8,388 nt of DNA from Phycisphaerales bacterium (GTDB lineage Bacteria; Planctomycetota; Phycisphaerae; Phycisphaerales; UBA1924), in NCBI GenBank assembly GCA_026982035.1, contig JALSHW010000308.1, positions 1-8,388 on the forward strand, read 5' to 3'. The position numbers were made by a program, and so were the translations under genes. Below, piece by piece: positions 1-7,683 of this stretch (the first letter of the stretch is position 1; each line of letters starts with the position of its first letter). The notes under the pieces were generated by a model that saw only the letters and a program-made list of their open reading frames with translations, did not search any database and had not been told where the DNA came from.

Positions 1-3000
1 ACTTCGACCAGTGCCGAGAGAATCATGGCGACGCTTTGTTGATCCTGGACAATGCGATGATCGAGTGATCGTTCTTTGAGGTCTTTGCTGATTGCGTGCA
101 ACAAGAGTTCCATTTGGTCATGGGCCAGTGAAAAGATTGGTGCGTCGCGGAGTTCGGTGGTTTGATCGAGCATGTCGCGGAGTTGGGTGTTGAGCGTGTC
201 TTCTTGGTTGCTGAGTTGTCTGGCTTTGGCTCGTTGGCGGCGGGTGAGTTGTTGGCCGATCATGGGTTGGGTTTGGATGGTGATCTGGGATTGTGTTTCG
301 AGTGCTGATTGGTAGTGTTCTTTGAGTTGGTCGCGGAGTTTCTGGGCTTGTCGATCGGCGGCCGCTTGGTCTTGCTTCTGGGCTTCATCAAGGGCGCTTT
401 GGAGATGCACCAACGCCGCCAGTTCTGATTGACGAGCCAGATTCAGATCCACCGGCTCTGCCCGGAGGGCGACGATGGCTTTGGATTGTGATTCAGTGGC
501 TCGCGTGAGTGAGTCGGCGATGGATTGGGTTTCGGGGTAGGCCGCGGCGGCTTCATCGCGGATGGCCAGTGTGTTGGTGCGCAATGCGATCAATGGTTGA
601 TCAAGATTTGGTTTGCCTTGGTCGATGCGGGCGAGTTCATGATTTTGATCGTCGATGATGGCCTTGATCGATTCGATCAGCGAGGCGAGCTTTCGGCGGA
701 GTGCCGAGTCTCGTTTTTTTTCGGCCTGTTCGATCTGTTCGAGCATGTTGTCGAGTTCTTCGAGGACTTGCTGTTGGGTACCGGCTGCCGATGAGGTCTG
801 GTTTTGAGCGATTTCTTCACCGGCTTGGGCGAGTTGTTCTTCGATGCCTGAGTTGCGTCCTTGGGTCGCCGCATCGCGGATGCCTTGGGCTCCTGTTGGA
901 TTGTTCTGGTCGAGTGCGTTGGCTTGTTGGTCGAGGCCGTCGAGTGTTTCGCGGGCGTCGTTGGCGGTTTGGCGTTGTTTATCGAGGATTTTTTGGAGCA
1001 TCGAGCGTTGGTCTTGGGTCAGCTCGTCCATGGATTTGCCGGCGGTGTGTTTGCCGAGCTGTTGGGTATCTTCGAGGAGTTCCTGAACTTTGGCGCGGAG
1101 TTCTTCGATTGCTCGGCGAGCCATCCAGGTGTCCTGCCCACGGTCGAGCATGGTCATGGCGCCTTCGAGTTGATCACGGACGGCCTGCATCTGCTGGAGG
1201 GCTTGTGGAGTGTGTTCGCGTTCTAGGGATCGGGAAGCGCGTTCTGATTGATCCGTCGCAGCACTGAGTCCGCGATCGAGGGCCTTGAGCATCGGAGATA
1301 ATTGCGGATCACGAATACGGCTTTGCTCAAGCTGTTGTTCAAGAGCATCAATCGACTCGATGCGCGATTGGAGCTGCTCGGTAAGTGCCGATTGATCGTT
1401 GGGTGAGACTGGCGAGTTGTGCGTTTTGGCGATGAGTTCTCGTTGGCGGTCATCGAGTCGTCGGAGAATCTCGCTGATGGAGCCCAGTTGTGTTTCTACC
1501 AGTTCGATGATGGCTTGGTCTTCAACAATCCGCAACACCCGAGGCGGCGATCGTCCAACAAGCCCGCCAATATCGGTTCCGATGGCGATGATTTCGATCG
1601 AGTGTCCCGGTTCAAGGTTTAACTGTTCAAGATCAAGTTGAGCGGTGACACTTTGGCGTTGGAGACGATCGGGATTGATTTCGAAAATCTGAGTTGTCTC
1701 AGTGGGGTTTCCGATGATCACTCGGTCGATGGCGGCCGATGAAAGCCCAAGATCATCGGTGACCAATCCATCGACCTGAATCACCGCCCGTTGGCCGACG
1801 ACCAGATCGGTGCTTGGGTTGGTGATGGTTGCTTCTGGGGGTGCGTCTGAAACGATCTGGACGAAAATATCCAGCGACCCGCGAGGGTCAAGGCCGTATT
1901 GGTCGGTCACATGAATGTCAAAGCGGTCGCTCTGAGATGGAGCAATGGTTTTTTCGATGGTGTTGGAGACGGGTAAACCAGAATCGGATTCAGAGACCGG
2001 CGAATCAAAGACCCATCGCAAATTCACCGATGATCCCGCAAGTATCGGCCCCAATGAGAGCGACGGCGGATTGAGCGTGTGCTGTCCAACGATGAATCGA
2101 GAGCCCGACACATCCAAACCCTTTGCATACTCAGGGAGCGTAATGATGGATTCGACCCGCTGGAGTTTGGGCGGATGAACGATGGCGATGCGTTGAGCCG
2201 GGCTCTGATCGTCGCGGGTTTGGATGCGGTATTCAAGTGTGGTACCATCGGGGATGGAGTTGGCCGAGAGCGTGTGGATTGGGAGAAGTTGATCGTAGAG
2301 TTGGCCATCGCCGGCTTGATTTTGTTTGTTCAATGCCAGCGTTGTCCAGTTGATGATTGGTTGATTTTGTGCATCCACCAATCGCCAGCGAACAGATGCG
2401 TCTGGATCATCAAGCGATGGCCCGATCGCTGCCCCGGCAAGGAACGCTCGATCGGATGGATGGTGCTGGGCATGTTCGAGCAGATGAATCTCGAATTGTT
2501 TGGGCCATTGGGCTTGTGTCCAGGGAGTGAGCATCCGTCGAGCACCGATCTGAATCAAGATCGGCGAGTTGATCGACAGGATTCCCAGTAACACCAGACC
2601 AAGTACAATCCCGACCATCTCATACATCGGCCCGCGACGAAGCGTTGCCCGTGCGGCCGATTGATTCAGATGTCTGGACGATTGCTCGTTGATGGCTTGG
2701 ATCAACGCCCGTTCGATTGGGTCGGTGTTGATGGTGTCTGGCAAATCAACAATCGCCGCCAAGCCCGGTTCAGGACGGGTCAGATTCAAGGCCAAATCAC
2801 TGGGCGTAGGAACCACATCAAGAGTCCGGCCAATCCATCGCCGATACCCCCACGCCCCAAGAACAACCAAACCAACCAAAATCATCCAACGAAGAATCGC
2901 CCCAAAGTGAAACGCCATATCCAACCCAACACCCAACGAGAGAACCCCGACAATGCATCCAATCCACCACAACACACTCCGCACGATCAACCGACGGCGA

Positions 3001-3089
3001 AGCCGAACGATGGAGCCGCCAAGCGTCTCATGCACAGAAGGCCCGTTGGGCAATGCTGTGGCGTGTGTTGGAGGATTGGGTGTGGACAT
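1..3089 (-). CDS. DUF4175-type giant membrane protein with long coiled-coil region (3' end outside window)
   Basis: An uninterrupted minus-strand frame of 1029 codons begins at ATG 3089-3087 and is still open at base 1. The ATG is the first possible start, because in-frame TAA codons lie just upstream (3120-3122 and 3111-3113). Membrane segments lie at about residues 38-58, 65-82 and 156-176. Arg clusters at 29-37 and 83-88 suggest that everything after residue 177 is outside the cytoplasm. Residues 190-520 look beta-rich and Ig-like. They include 'TLPEYAKGLDVSG' near 317 and a 'DAPPEATITNP' to 'TDDLGLS' block at 415-450, which resembles the conserved core of DUF4175 proteins. From about 525 to the edge the protein is rich in Gln, Glu, Asp, Arg and Leu, consistent with long coiled coils. 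It is the last visible gene of the cluster, 30 bases after the VWA gene, with no Shine-Dalgarno sequence. Function is unknown. A structural or scaffold role beside the VWA proteins is inference. The family call is by pattern memory only. Confidence 0.85.
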   Translation of the reverse strand, partial: MSTPNPPTHATALPNGPSVHETLGGSIVRLRRRLIVRSVLWWIGCIVGVLSLGVGLDMAFHFGAILRWMILVGLVVLGAWGYRRWIGRTLDVVPTPSDLALNLTRPEPGLAAIVDLPDTINTDPIERALIQAINEQSSRHLNQSAARATLRRGPMYEMVGIVLGLVLLGILSINSPILIQIGARRMLTPWTQAQWPKQFEIHLLEHAQHHPSDRAFLAGAAIGPSLDDPDASVRWRLVDAQNQPIINWTTLALNKQNQAGDGQLYDQLLPIHTLSANSIPDGTTLEYRIQTRDDQSPAQRIAIVHPPKLQRVESIITLPEYAKGLDVSGSRFIVGQHTLNPPSLSLGPILAGSSVNLRWVFDSPVSESDSGLPVSNTIEKTIAPSQSDRFDIHVTDQYGLDPRGSLDIFVQIVSDAPPEATITNPSTDLVVGQRAVIQVDGLVTDDLGLSSAAIDRVIIGNPTETTQIFEINPDRLQRQSVTAQLDLEQLNLEPGHSIEIIAIGTDIGGLVGRSPPRVLRIVEDQAIIELVETQLGSISEILRRLDDRQRELIAKTHNSPVSPNDQSALTEQLQSRIESIDALEQQLEQSRIRDPQLSPMLKALDRGLSAATDQSERASRSLEREHTPQALQQMQAVRDQLEGAMTMLDRGQDTWMARRAIEELRAKVQELLEDTQQLGKHTAGKSMDELTQDQRSMLQKILDKQRQTANDARETLDGLDQQANALDQNNPTGAQGIRDAATQGRNSGIEEQLAQAGEEIAQNQTSSAAGTQQQVLEELDNMLEQIEQAEKKRDSALRRKLASLIESIKAIIDDQNHELARIDQGKPNLDQPLIALRTNTLAIRDEAAAAYPETQSIADSLTRATESQSKAIVALRAEPVDLNLARQSELAALVHLQSALDEAQKQDQAAADRQAQKLRDQLKEHYQSALETQSQITIQTQPMIGQQLTRRQRAKARQLSNQEDTLNTQLRDMLDQTTELRDAPIFSLAHDQMELLLHAISKDLKERSLDHRIVQDQQSVAMILSALVE
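714..721 (-). other. A8 run in the coiled-coil coding region (possible slippage site)
   Basis: The coding strand carries eight consecutive A residues at codons 790-792 (GAA AAA AAA, followed by CGA) of the DUF4175-type gene. The tract is in frame with an intact reading frame. A slip of one base in either direction would reach a stop soon afterwards: TGA ending at 677 in one frame, and about 25 codons on in the other. This could yield a product ending near residue 800-820. Whether it slips is unknown, and simple Glu-Lys-Lys coding explains the run equally well. Confidence 0.3.
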
Positions 3090-3119
3090 GGTGTTTCTGG
3101 GTCTGGTTTGTTAGATTCT
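3090..3119 (-). other. 30-base intergenic gap without Shine-Dalgarno sequence
   Basis: This is the only non-coding stretch in the window, between the TAA of the VWA gene and the ATG of the DUF4175-type gene. Read on the coding strand it is A/C-rich, with only three G in 30 bases, and ends CCCAGAAACACC before the ATG. It holds no purine-rich GGAG-like site, promoter or hairpin that I can see. An in-frame TAA lies inside it (3111-3113). Translation of the downstream gene therefore probably relies on reinitiation or on an unstructured leader. Confidence 0.7.
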
Positions 3120-5462
3120 TTACGCCAGGCGGAGCATGCGCCTTCCGATCCATTCAATGCTCAGAAGCAGGATCAGGACGATCAATACGATTGGCCGATC
3201 CCACAGGGCTGTGGTCTGGGGCGGGAGTGTGGTGGTTCGGGTGCGATTGGGGAGGATTGTTGGGAGTTGATCAAGTTGGTCGGTTGTCAAGGTTTGCCCG
3301 CCGGTGTGTGTGGCCAATGCGATCAGTGAAGGATGGTCGGTGTTTGGATTGGTTGACTCGGCCCATGCGGCATCGACGCGGATGGTCTGGCTGATCGGAT
3401 CGGGCCCGATCAATGGATGGGACACACGCACTTGATAAACCCCCGGCTCATTGGGTGTCCAGATGGCTGATCGGCGTTGTCCGTTGCCAACCATCGGTAT
3501 TTCTATTTCTGGAAGATTGGACGAAAGCGGATCGAGGACGGCTTGGATGGTTTGTGGAAAATCATCCATGATCGCAGCGTCAAAGAGTTCGAGTGTCATG
3601 CGGACGGGATGTTCTGGGGTGGGCCGTGTTGGTGTGGTGGTCAATGCCGCTGGTGACGCTCTGCGGGCGATGGTCCCGCGTCCGAGTGTGCGGATCATGG
3701 GCAGCCAGAACTGTTCGGGGACATCTTCGCCTCGGCCATAGCGCCATCGCCAGATTTCATCGGTGCCGACATAGCCCACTTGTCCGCGGCCGTAGCGCAT
3801 GGTCGTCACCAGTGCGCGTTGAACCTCAGCATTGCCATCTTCAATGGATTGAGCGGTCGCCAGCACACCCACGCCCGGCTTGAGATCATCAACCGAGATG
3901 GAATGGGTCCATCGCAGGATCGTCCATCCAGCGTCAGAATTGTCGATGGCCGTTGTCGTTCCCTCATTGCCGATCAACAAGCCCACTCGGCTGGCTTGCT
4001 CGGTCAAGGACGCCACCACTGGCTCAAAGTGATTGGTGCCAGTGGAAATCGAATCGATCTTTCCGCTCTGCATTGGAAGCAACGGAGCCAGTTGTGAATC
4101 GCCCCACGCCTTTGGTGTTGAGCCCTCACCAGCGATCCACAGCAGCCCGCATCCGCGCGTTTCGATGTGTTCTTTGAGTGAATCCAGTTGTGATTCAGAA
4201 AGTAGATCAGGCCGAACATCGCCAAGAATTACCACATCAAAGGGTTCCCACGCCTCGGGTGAATCTGGCATCGGCCCGCTCATGGGCTGCCCTTCTTCAA
4301 TAAACCGGCGGTCCGCCGCCAGCAGCATCGTCGTGGCGTTGACGGTGGATTCTCGCATCAGAATATTCTTGAGATACCGATACTCCCATCGCGGATACCC
4401 ATCAATATACAGCACCCGCATTGGCTCAGAAACAACACGAAGCTCGATGGCCTGCTCGTTGTTGTCGCTGACCAAATCCACACTTGGCCCATCTGCATGC
4501 ACTCGAATCAACAGATTCTTTATTCCAGAGTCAGTAAAGGTATGCGAAAGATCAACAGTGATTCCCGGTTCATCTCCGACAGCCTCAGCCGATTCGTCGA
4601 GTATTTCTCCGGTATTTTGGTCGACCAACTCAAGAAATATTTCGTCGCCTGACTGGTATCCATCGGTCCCAATCTCAACCTGGATCGGCACGCGATCCTT
4701 GGCAAACACCGCGTTGGGAGATTCAACCAGTCGGATGGAGGCGTCAAAAACGGGATCATTCGATCCAATCGGAACGGCGATGACGGGGATTCCTGACCCA
4801 AGCAATGTTTCGAGCAGCCCCGCCGATGGCTCATCGTGGGATTGACCATCCGAAAAAACCACAATCCCCGACACCGGGCTCGTGCCAGCTTTGGAGAGCG
4901 CCGATTCAATGGCACCACCCAGTATGGTACTTGCGCTGTCAGCGATGGCGATTGGATCAAACATCAGAAGCCCGTCAGAACTTTCAATGGGTCTGAGTCG
5001 ATTGGTGAAGGTGTACACATCCAGCGTTGAGTTTCGCCTTTGAGAATCTTGTTCCAGCGATTCAAACACCGAGGCATGGTCGGCCAGCATTTCGGCAAGC
5101 AACTCGGCCCGGCTCGTCATCGAACCATCGTTGGCGACCTCAGGCATGTTCATCGAACCAGAAGCATCAAGCAACACAATCACCCGATCCGGTTCAATCA
5201 ACACCCGCCGGCGTTCGATCTGAGGCCCCAACGCCAGAACAAGCAACCCCACCACAACACCCCATCGAATCCCACCAAGCACCACCCGAACCCACGCCGG
5301 GCCACTGAGCCGGCGATAACTCAACCACACCAATACTCCCAAAGTCACAAGCACAAATCCCCACACCCAGCCCGGCATCGAAGTAGACAGACCAACACCA
5401 GAATCTTCTGCTCCAAAAGTGCCAACATCAAATCCAAAGAGCCAATCAAGCAGCGTATTCAT
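3120..5462 (-). CDS. Membrane-anchored VWA domain protein with GATase-like domain
   Basis: The 780-residue frame starts at ATG 5462-5460, chosen because AAGGAG sits 7 bases upstream. An in-frame ATG 60 bases earlier would only add residues translated from inside the preceding gene. Membrane segments lie at about 31-48 and 61-80, with Arg 50, 51 and 59 between them. A VWA domain spans about 93-235 with a complete MIDAS set: Asp99-Ala-Ser101-Gly-Ser103, Thr179 and Asp205 (in 'FSDGQ'). A beta-rich linker covers 240-345. From 348 to about 595 the pattern matches the GATase-like fold of planctomycete-type VWA proteins, opening 'VLYIDGYPRWEYRYLKN' and closing 'GTDEIWRWRYGRGED', but I see no catalytic Cys-His-Glu set. 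A further Ig-like region follows (about 615-720), and a last membrane segment at 757-773 ends in a basic tail. The charge pattern places the VWA domain outside the cytoplasm. The start lies 17 bases inside the BatA-type gene, implying coupled translation. The VWA domain probably binds a protein partner through a divalent metal. The partner is unknown. Confidence 0.9.
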   Translation of the reverse strand: MNTLLDWLFGFDVGTFGAEDSGVGLSTSMPGWVWGFVLVTLGVLVWLSYRRLSGPAWVRVVLGGIRWGVVVGLLVLALGPQIERRRVLIEPDRVIVLLDASGSMNMPEVANDGSMTSRAELLAEMLADHASVFESLEQDSQRRNSTLDVYTFTNRLRPIESSDGLLMFDPIAIADSASTILGGAIESALSKAGTSPVSGIVVFSDGQSHDEPSAGLLETLLGSGIPVIAVPIGSNDPVFDASIRLVESPNAVFAKDRVPIQVEIGTDGYQSGDEIFLELVDQNTGEILDESAEAVGDEPGITVDLSHTFTDSGIKNLLIRVHADGPSVDLVSDNNEQAIELRVVSEPMRVLYIDGYPRWEYRYLKNILMRESTVNATTMLLAADRRFIEEGQPMSGPMPDSPEAWEPFDVVILGDVRPDLLSESQLDSLKEHIETRGCGLLWIAGEGSTPKAWGDSQLAPLLPMQSGKIDSISTGTNHFEPVVASLTEQASRVGLLIGNEGTTTAIDNSDAGWTILRWTHSISVDDLKPGVGVLATAQSIEDGNAEVQRALVTTMRYGRGQVGYVGTDEIWRWRYGRGEDVPEQFWLPMIRTLGRGTIARRASPAALTTTPTRPTPEHPVRMTLELFDAAIMDDFPQTIQAVLDPLSSNLPEIEIPMVGNGQRRSAIWTPNEPGVYQVRVSHPLIGPDPISQTIRVDAAWAESTNPNTDHPSLIALATHTGGQTLTTDQLDQLPTILPNRTRTTTLPPQTTALWDRPIVLIVLILLLSIEWIGRRMLRLA

Positions 5463-7683
5463 CGGGCTGCTCCTTGTGGCCGGGTTGATTTGGTGTGTGT
5501 GCATCAACAGCATGGACGGCATGGGAGTCGATCACGCTGTAGGAACACCGTCGGGCAAGCAAGAACTCAATGACGGCCAATCCCGCTGCAATGGCAAAGA
5601 GCATCAATGCAATTGGTCGACCGGGCGTGGAAGAATCGGTGATCCCCGCTGATGCCCAATCCAGAGTTTGGTCCAGCTCAATGATGTCCATATCAGGCAA
5701 AGCGTTTTGAAGAGTGGATCGAACAGATTGAAGTGGGTTGGTTGGTGTGGCGGTATCCAAAGCGTCTGGATTGACAATCACCACCCGCTGGCTGACCCCT
5801 TGCGCATTGACCTGGACATACATCCCGGCCAATTGTGGATCGGTGGCCGTCGATGTTTGGGAACCAAAAATTGGTTCGAGTGTGTCCATGTCCATCGCCG
5901 CTGCCTCTGCGCCAGCGAGCCGAACATCGGGCGCGATGGATTTGGCAAGGAGTGATCGCAGCATTTCGTGGATCAACGCCACAAAGATCGGCCGAGCGGG
6001 AAGATCAGTCCATCGGGCATCAAAGGCCACCCCCCAAAGGATGACCGTGCCTGGGTTGCGTGCTGTGGGGTCGTTGTCATCACTGGAGACCAGCACGATT
6101 GGATCGTGGTTGGTGTCACGAAGCAATACCGATGCACCCGAACCCGGATCAAGGGTCAGTCGGTGGAAGATCGTCACCGATGCAGCAAGTTCAGCATATT
6201 CATCACTGATCCCCACCAGCAATCCACTCTGAATATCAATCGAATCGGCCAGTCCAATCGGCGTTTCAAAACTCTGGGATTGAACCGGCCCAGTGATGAA
6301 TCTTGGCCAAAATTGCTCAATGGAGGCGATCCACGCAAGATCGCCAGGCAAGGCGTCGGGTGTGATGATGATCGGCATCCCCGTTGCATTGAGCCGGGCG
6401 ACTCGGTCCCAACTGCGATTGTCGAGTTCCGATGGTGAAAGCACAAACAGTACATCAAGGGCCGGGTCAATCCGATCGGCTGCGGAGAGGGCATTGATTT
6501 GCTGAATCGACATGAGTCCTGCATCTGCACCCAGCACCGCTTGAATCCATCGCCAAGGGCGTATTCCGGCCTGGGCACTTTGTCCAAAGGAACCATCAAA
6601 TGAATCAACGATCCCAACCCGAATCTGTTGACGGATCGGCAGCCCAACGATCCGGGTGTTATCGCGTGGGTTTGCATCGGCGGCTTGGATGGATACACGG
6701 ATCAACGCCGATCCACCTCGAGCCGGGGAGAGTTGCCAGGGATCAATCGAGACGGTCTGGATCGTCTGCGTTTGCCCGACTGTCCAGTGAATCTGGGCTG
6801 TTGCCAGTTGGATATCGCTTTGCACATCATGGAGTGTCACTGTTGTTTGGAGATCTGATGCAGGGTCAGATCGTTGAAGCACGATGCGTACACCTTGGAT
6901 TTCGCCTTGGTCTTGTTCCTGTTCATCGCGCCGTTGGGTCACCACTGGGCGCAGCGGGTGTGCATCAATTACAGCGATATTCAGGCCATTCATTTGAGGA
7001 GACACATCGACCAACATCTTTTCGACACCGGGCCATTCTTGATCAACGATCGTTTCTTGGTCATCGGGTCCTCCATGGCTGAGCAACAACGCCGGGATCA
7101 CGATGGAGTCGTCTTCAGTTCCTGCAACCACCTCAGCGATGAGTTCAAACACGCCGTTTTGATCACGCGGGGCATCGGTTGGCGCGATGCTCTGGATTCG
7201 TGAGCGAATCAATCCCAGTTCGCTGGTTGCGGGGATTGCTTCGGCTCGTGCTGGGCTTGCCGCAGTGATGAGTGCCGCCCGATCGCCACGGGTCGGATCG
7301 AGCGTGTTGAGCAGTTCGAGGGCTCGTTGTTGTTGGTATTGGATGGATGATTGGCCCGACGGGAGGATTGATCCGCTGTGGATCGAGTTGTCCAGCACGA
7401 TGACCATCGTCCGTGGCCTTTGATCGCCCAGCCCAGAACCAAGCACCAATGACCCAACCGCTCCAGCGATCAAGGCAACAATGGCGCATCTGCTCAGCAG
7501 CAGGAGCAGTTGTTCAATGGTGATGAGCCGTCGGCGTTTGCGGTACGCTTGTTCAAGGAACCGCATCGCTCCCCACGAGATGGGTCGATGTTTCCTTCGG
7601 AGCAGATGCACCAGAATTGGGATCGACACACACAGCAGCCCCGCCGTGAGCAACCAGGGGTGAAGCACGCTCAGGCCAATCAT
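5446..7683 (-). CDS. BatA-type membrane protein with degenerate VWA-like domain
   Basis: The 745-residue frame starts at ATG 7683-7681, whose bases overlap the TGA of the DUF58 gene (ATGA). GGAG lies 9 bases upstream. A start 75 bases earlier was rejected because the BatA N-terminal pattern begins exactly here: 'LHPWLLTAGLLCVSIPILVH', then Leu-Leu-Arg-Arg-Lys, then 'ISWGAMRFLEQ'. Membrane segments lie at 8-27, about 57-82 and 691-709. The basic loop at 29-52 is probably cytoplasmic, so residues 84-690 would be outside and the tail inside. A VWA-like domain begins near 92, but its metal site is degenerate: Asp98-Asn-Ser100-Ile-His102 in place of DxSxS, and Ser-His203-Gly in place of Ser-Asp-Gly. 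A CARDB/Ig-like region (about 232-350) ends in 'DNTRIVGLPI', and a GATase-like region with no evident catalytic residues follows (about 353-580). The 35-residue tail has four His. Known relatives sit between DUF58 and VWA genes. The role is probably that of a membrane partner in the complex. Confidence 0.88.
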   Translation of the reverse strand: MIGLSVLHPWLLTAGLLCVSIPILVHLLRRKHRPISWGAMRFLEQAYRKRRRLITIEQLLLLLSRCAIVALIAGAVGSLVLGSGLGDQRPRTMVIVLDNSIHSGSILPSGQSSIQYQQQRALELLNTLDPTRGDRAALITAASPARAEAIPATSELGLIRSRIQSIAPTDAPRDQNGVFELIAEVVAGTEDDSIVIPALLLSHGGPDDQETIVDQEWPGVEKMLVDVSPQMNGLNIAVIDAHPLRPVVTQRRDEQEQDQGEIQGVRIVLQRSDPASDLQTTVTLHDVQSDIQLATAQIHWTVGQTQTIQTVSIDPWQLSPARGGSALIRVSIQAADANPRDNTRIVGLPIRQQIRVGIVDSFDGSFGQSAQAGIRPWRWIQAVLGADAGLMSIQQINALSAADRIDPALDVLFVLSPSELDNRSWDRVARLNATGMPIIITPDALPGDLAWIASIEQFWPRFITGPVQSQSFETPIGLADSIDIQSGLLVGISDEYAELAASVTIFHRLTLDPGSGASVLLRDTNHDPIVLVSSDDNDPTARNPGTVILWGVAFDARWTDLPARPIFVALIHEMLRSLLAKSIAPDVRLAGAEAAAMDMDTLEPIFGSQTSTATDPQLAGMYVQVNAQGVSQRVVIVNPDALDTATPTNPLQSVRSTLQNALPDMDIIELDQTLDWASAGITDSSTPGRPIALMLFAIAAGLAVIEFLLARRCSYSVIDSHAVHAVDAHTPNQPGHKEQPDEYAA
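5470..5475 (-). promoter_or_regulatory. Shine-Dalgarno AAGGAG for the VWA/GATase-like gene
   Basis: The coding strand reads AAGGAG, then 7 bases, then ATG at 5462. It is the strongest ribosome binding site in the window and lies within the coding sequence of the BatA-type gene. It fixes the start at 5462 rather than at the ATG at 5522. Confidence 0.8.
7680..7683 (-). other. ATGA stop/start overlap
   Basis: The start codon of the BatA-type gene (7683-7681) and the stop codon of the DUF58 gene (7682-7680) share two bases in the 4-base sequence ATGA. This arrangement is typical of translational coupling within an operon and supports co-expression of the two products in fixed proportion. Confidence 0.85.

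Noticed and set aside
556..900. Possible tandem repeat in the coiled-coil coding region (recurring CTCGAA/GAACTC-like words)
   Set aside because: The words recur through Leu-Glu codon use in heptads, without a fixed period or long identical copies.
701..1267. 188-codon open frame on the plus strand
   Set aside because: It is antisense to the coiled-coil region. Its Arg/Gly/Val/Cys-rich product reflects the complement of Gln/Glu/Leu codons.
2079..2591. 170-codon open frame on the plus strand
   Set aside because: It is antisense to the beta-rich part of the DUF4175-type gene, with no family motif and no ribosome binding site noticed.
2661..3329. 222-codon open frame on the plus strand
   Set aside because: It crosses antisense over two minus-strand genes and their gap. 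Its Asn/Pro/Gln-rich low-complexity product is what complements of G/T-rich membrane-segment codons would give.
4033..4845. 270-codon open frame on the plus strand
   Set aside because: It lies wholly antisense to the VWA/GATase-like gene, whose MIDAS and GATase-like motifs are unmistakable. The translation is Ser/Arg-rich with no recognisable domain.
5463..5522. 20-residue N-terminal extension of the VWA/GATase-like protein
   Set aside because: The ATG at 5462 has AAGGAG at ideal spacing. The extension lies fully inside the preceding gene and adds no family sequence.
5040..5573. 177-codon open frame on the plus strand
   Set aside because: It is antisense to the start region of the VWA gene and the end of the BatA-type gene. 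Its His/Pro/Gln-rich product has no domain.
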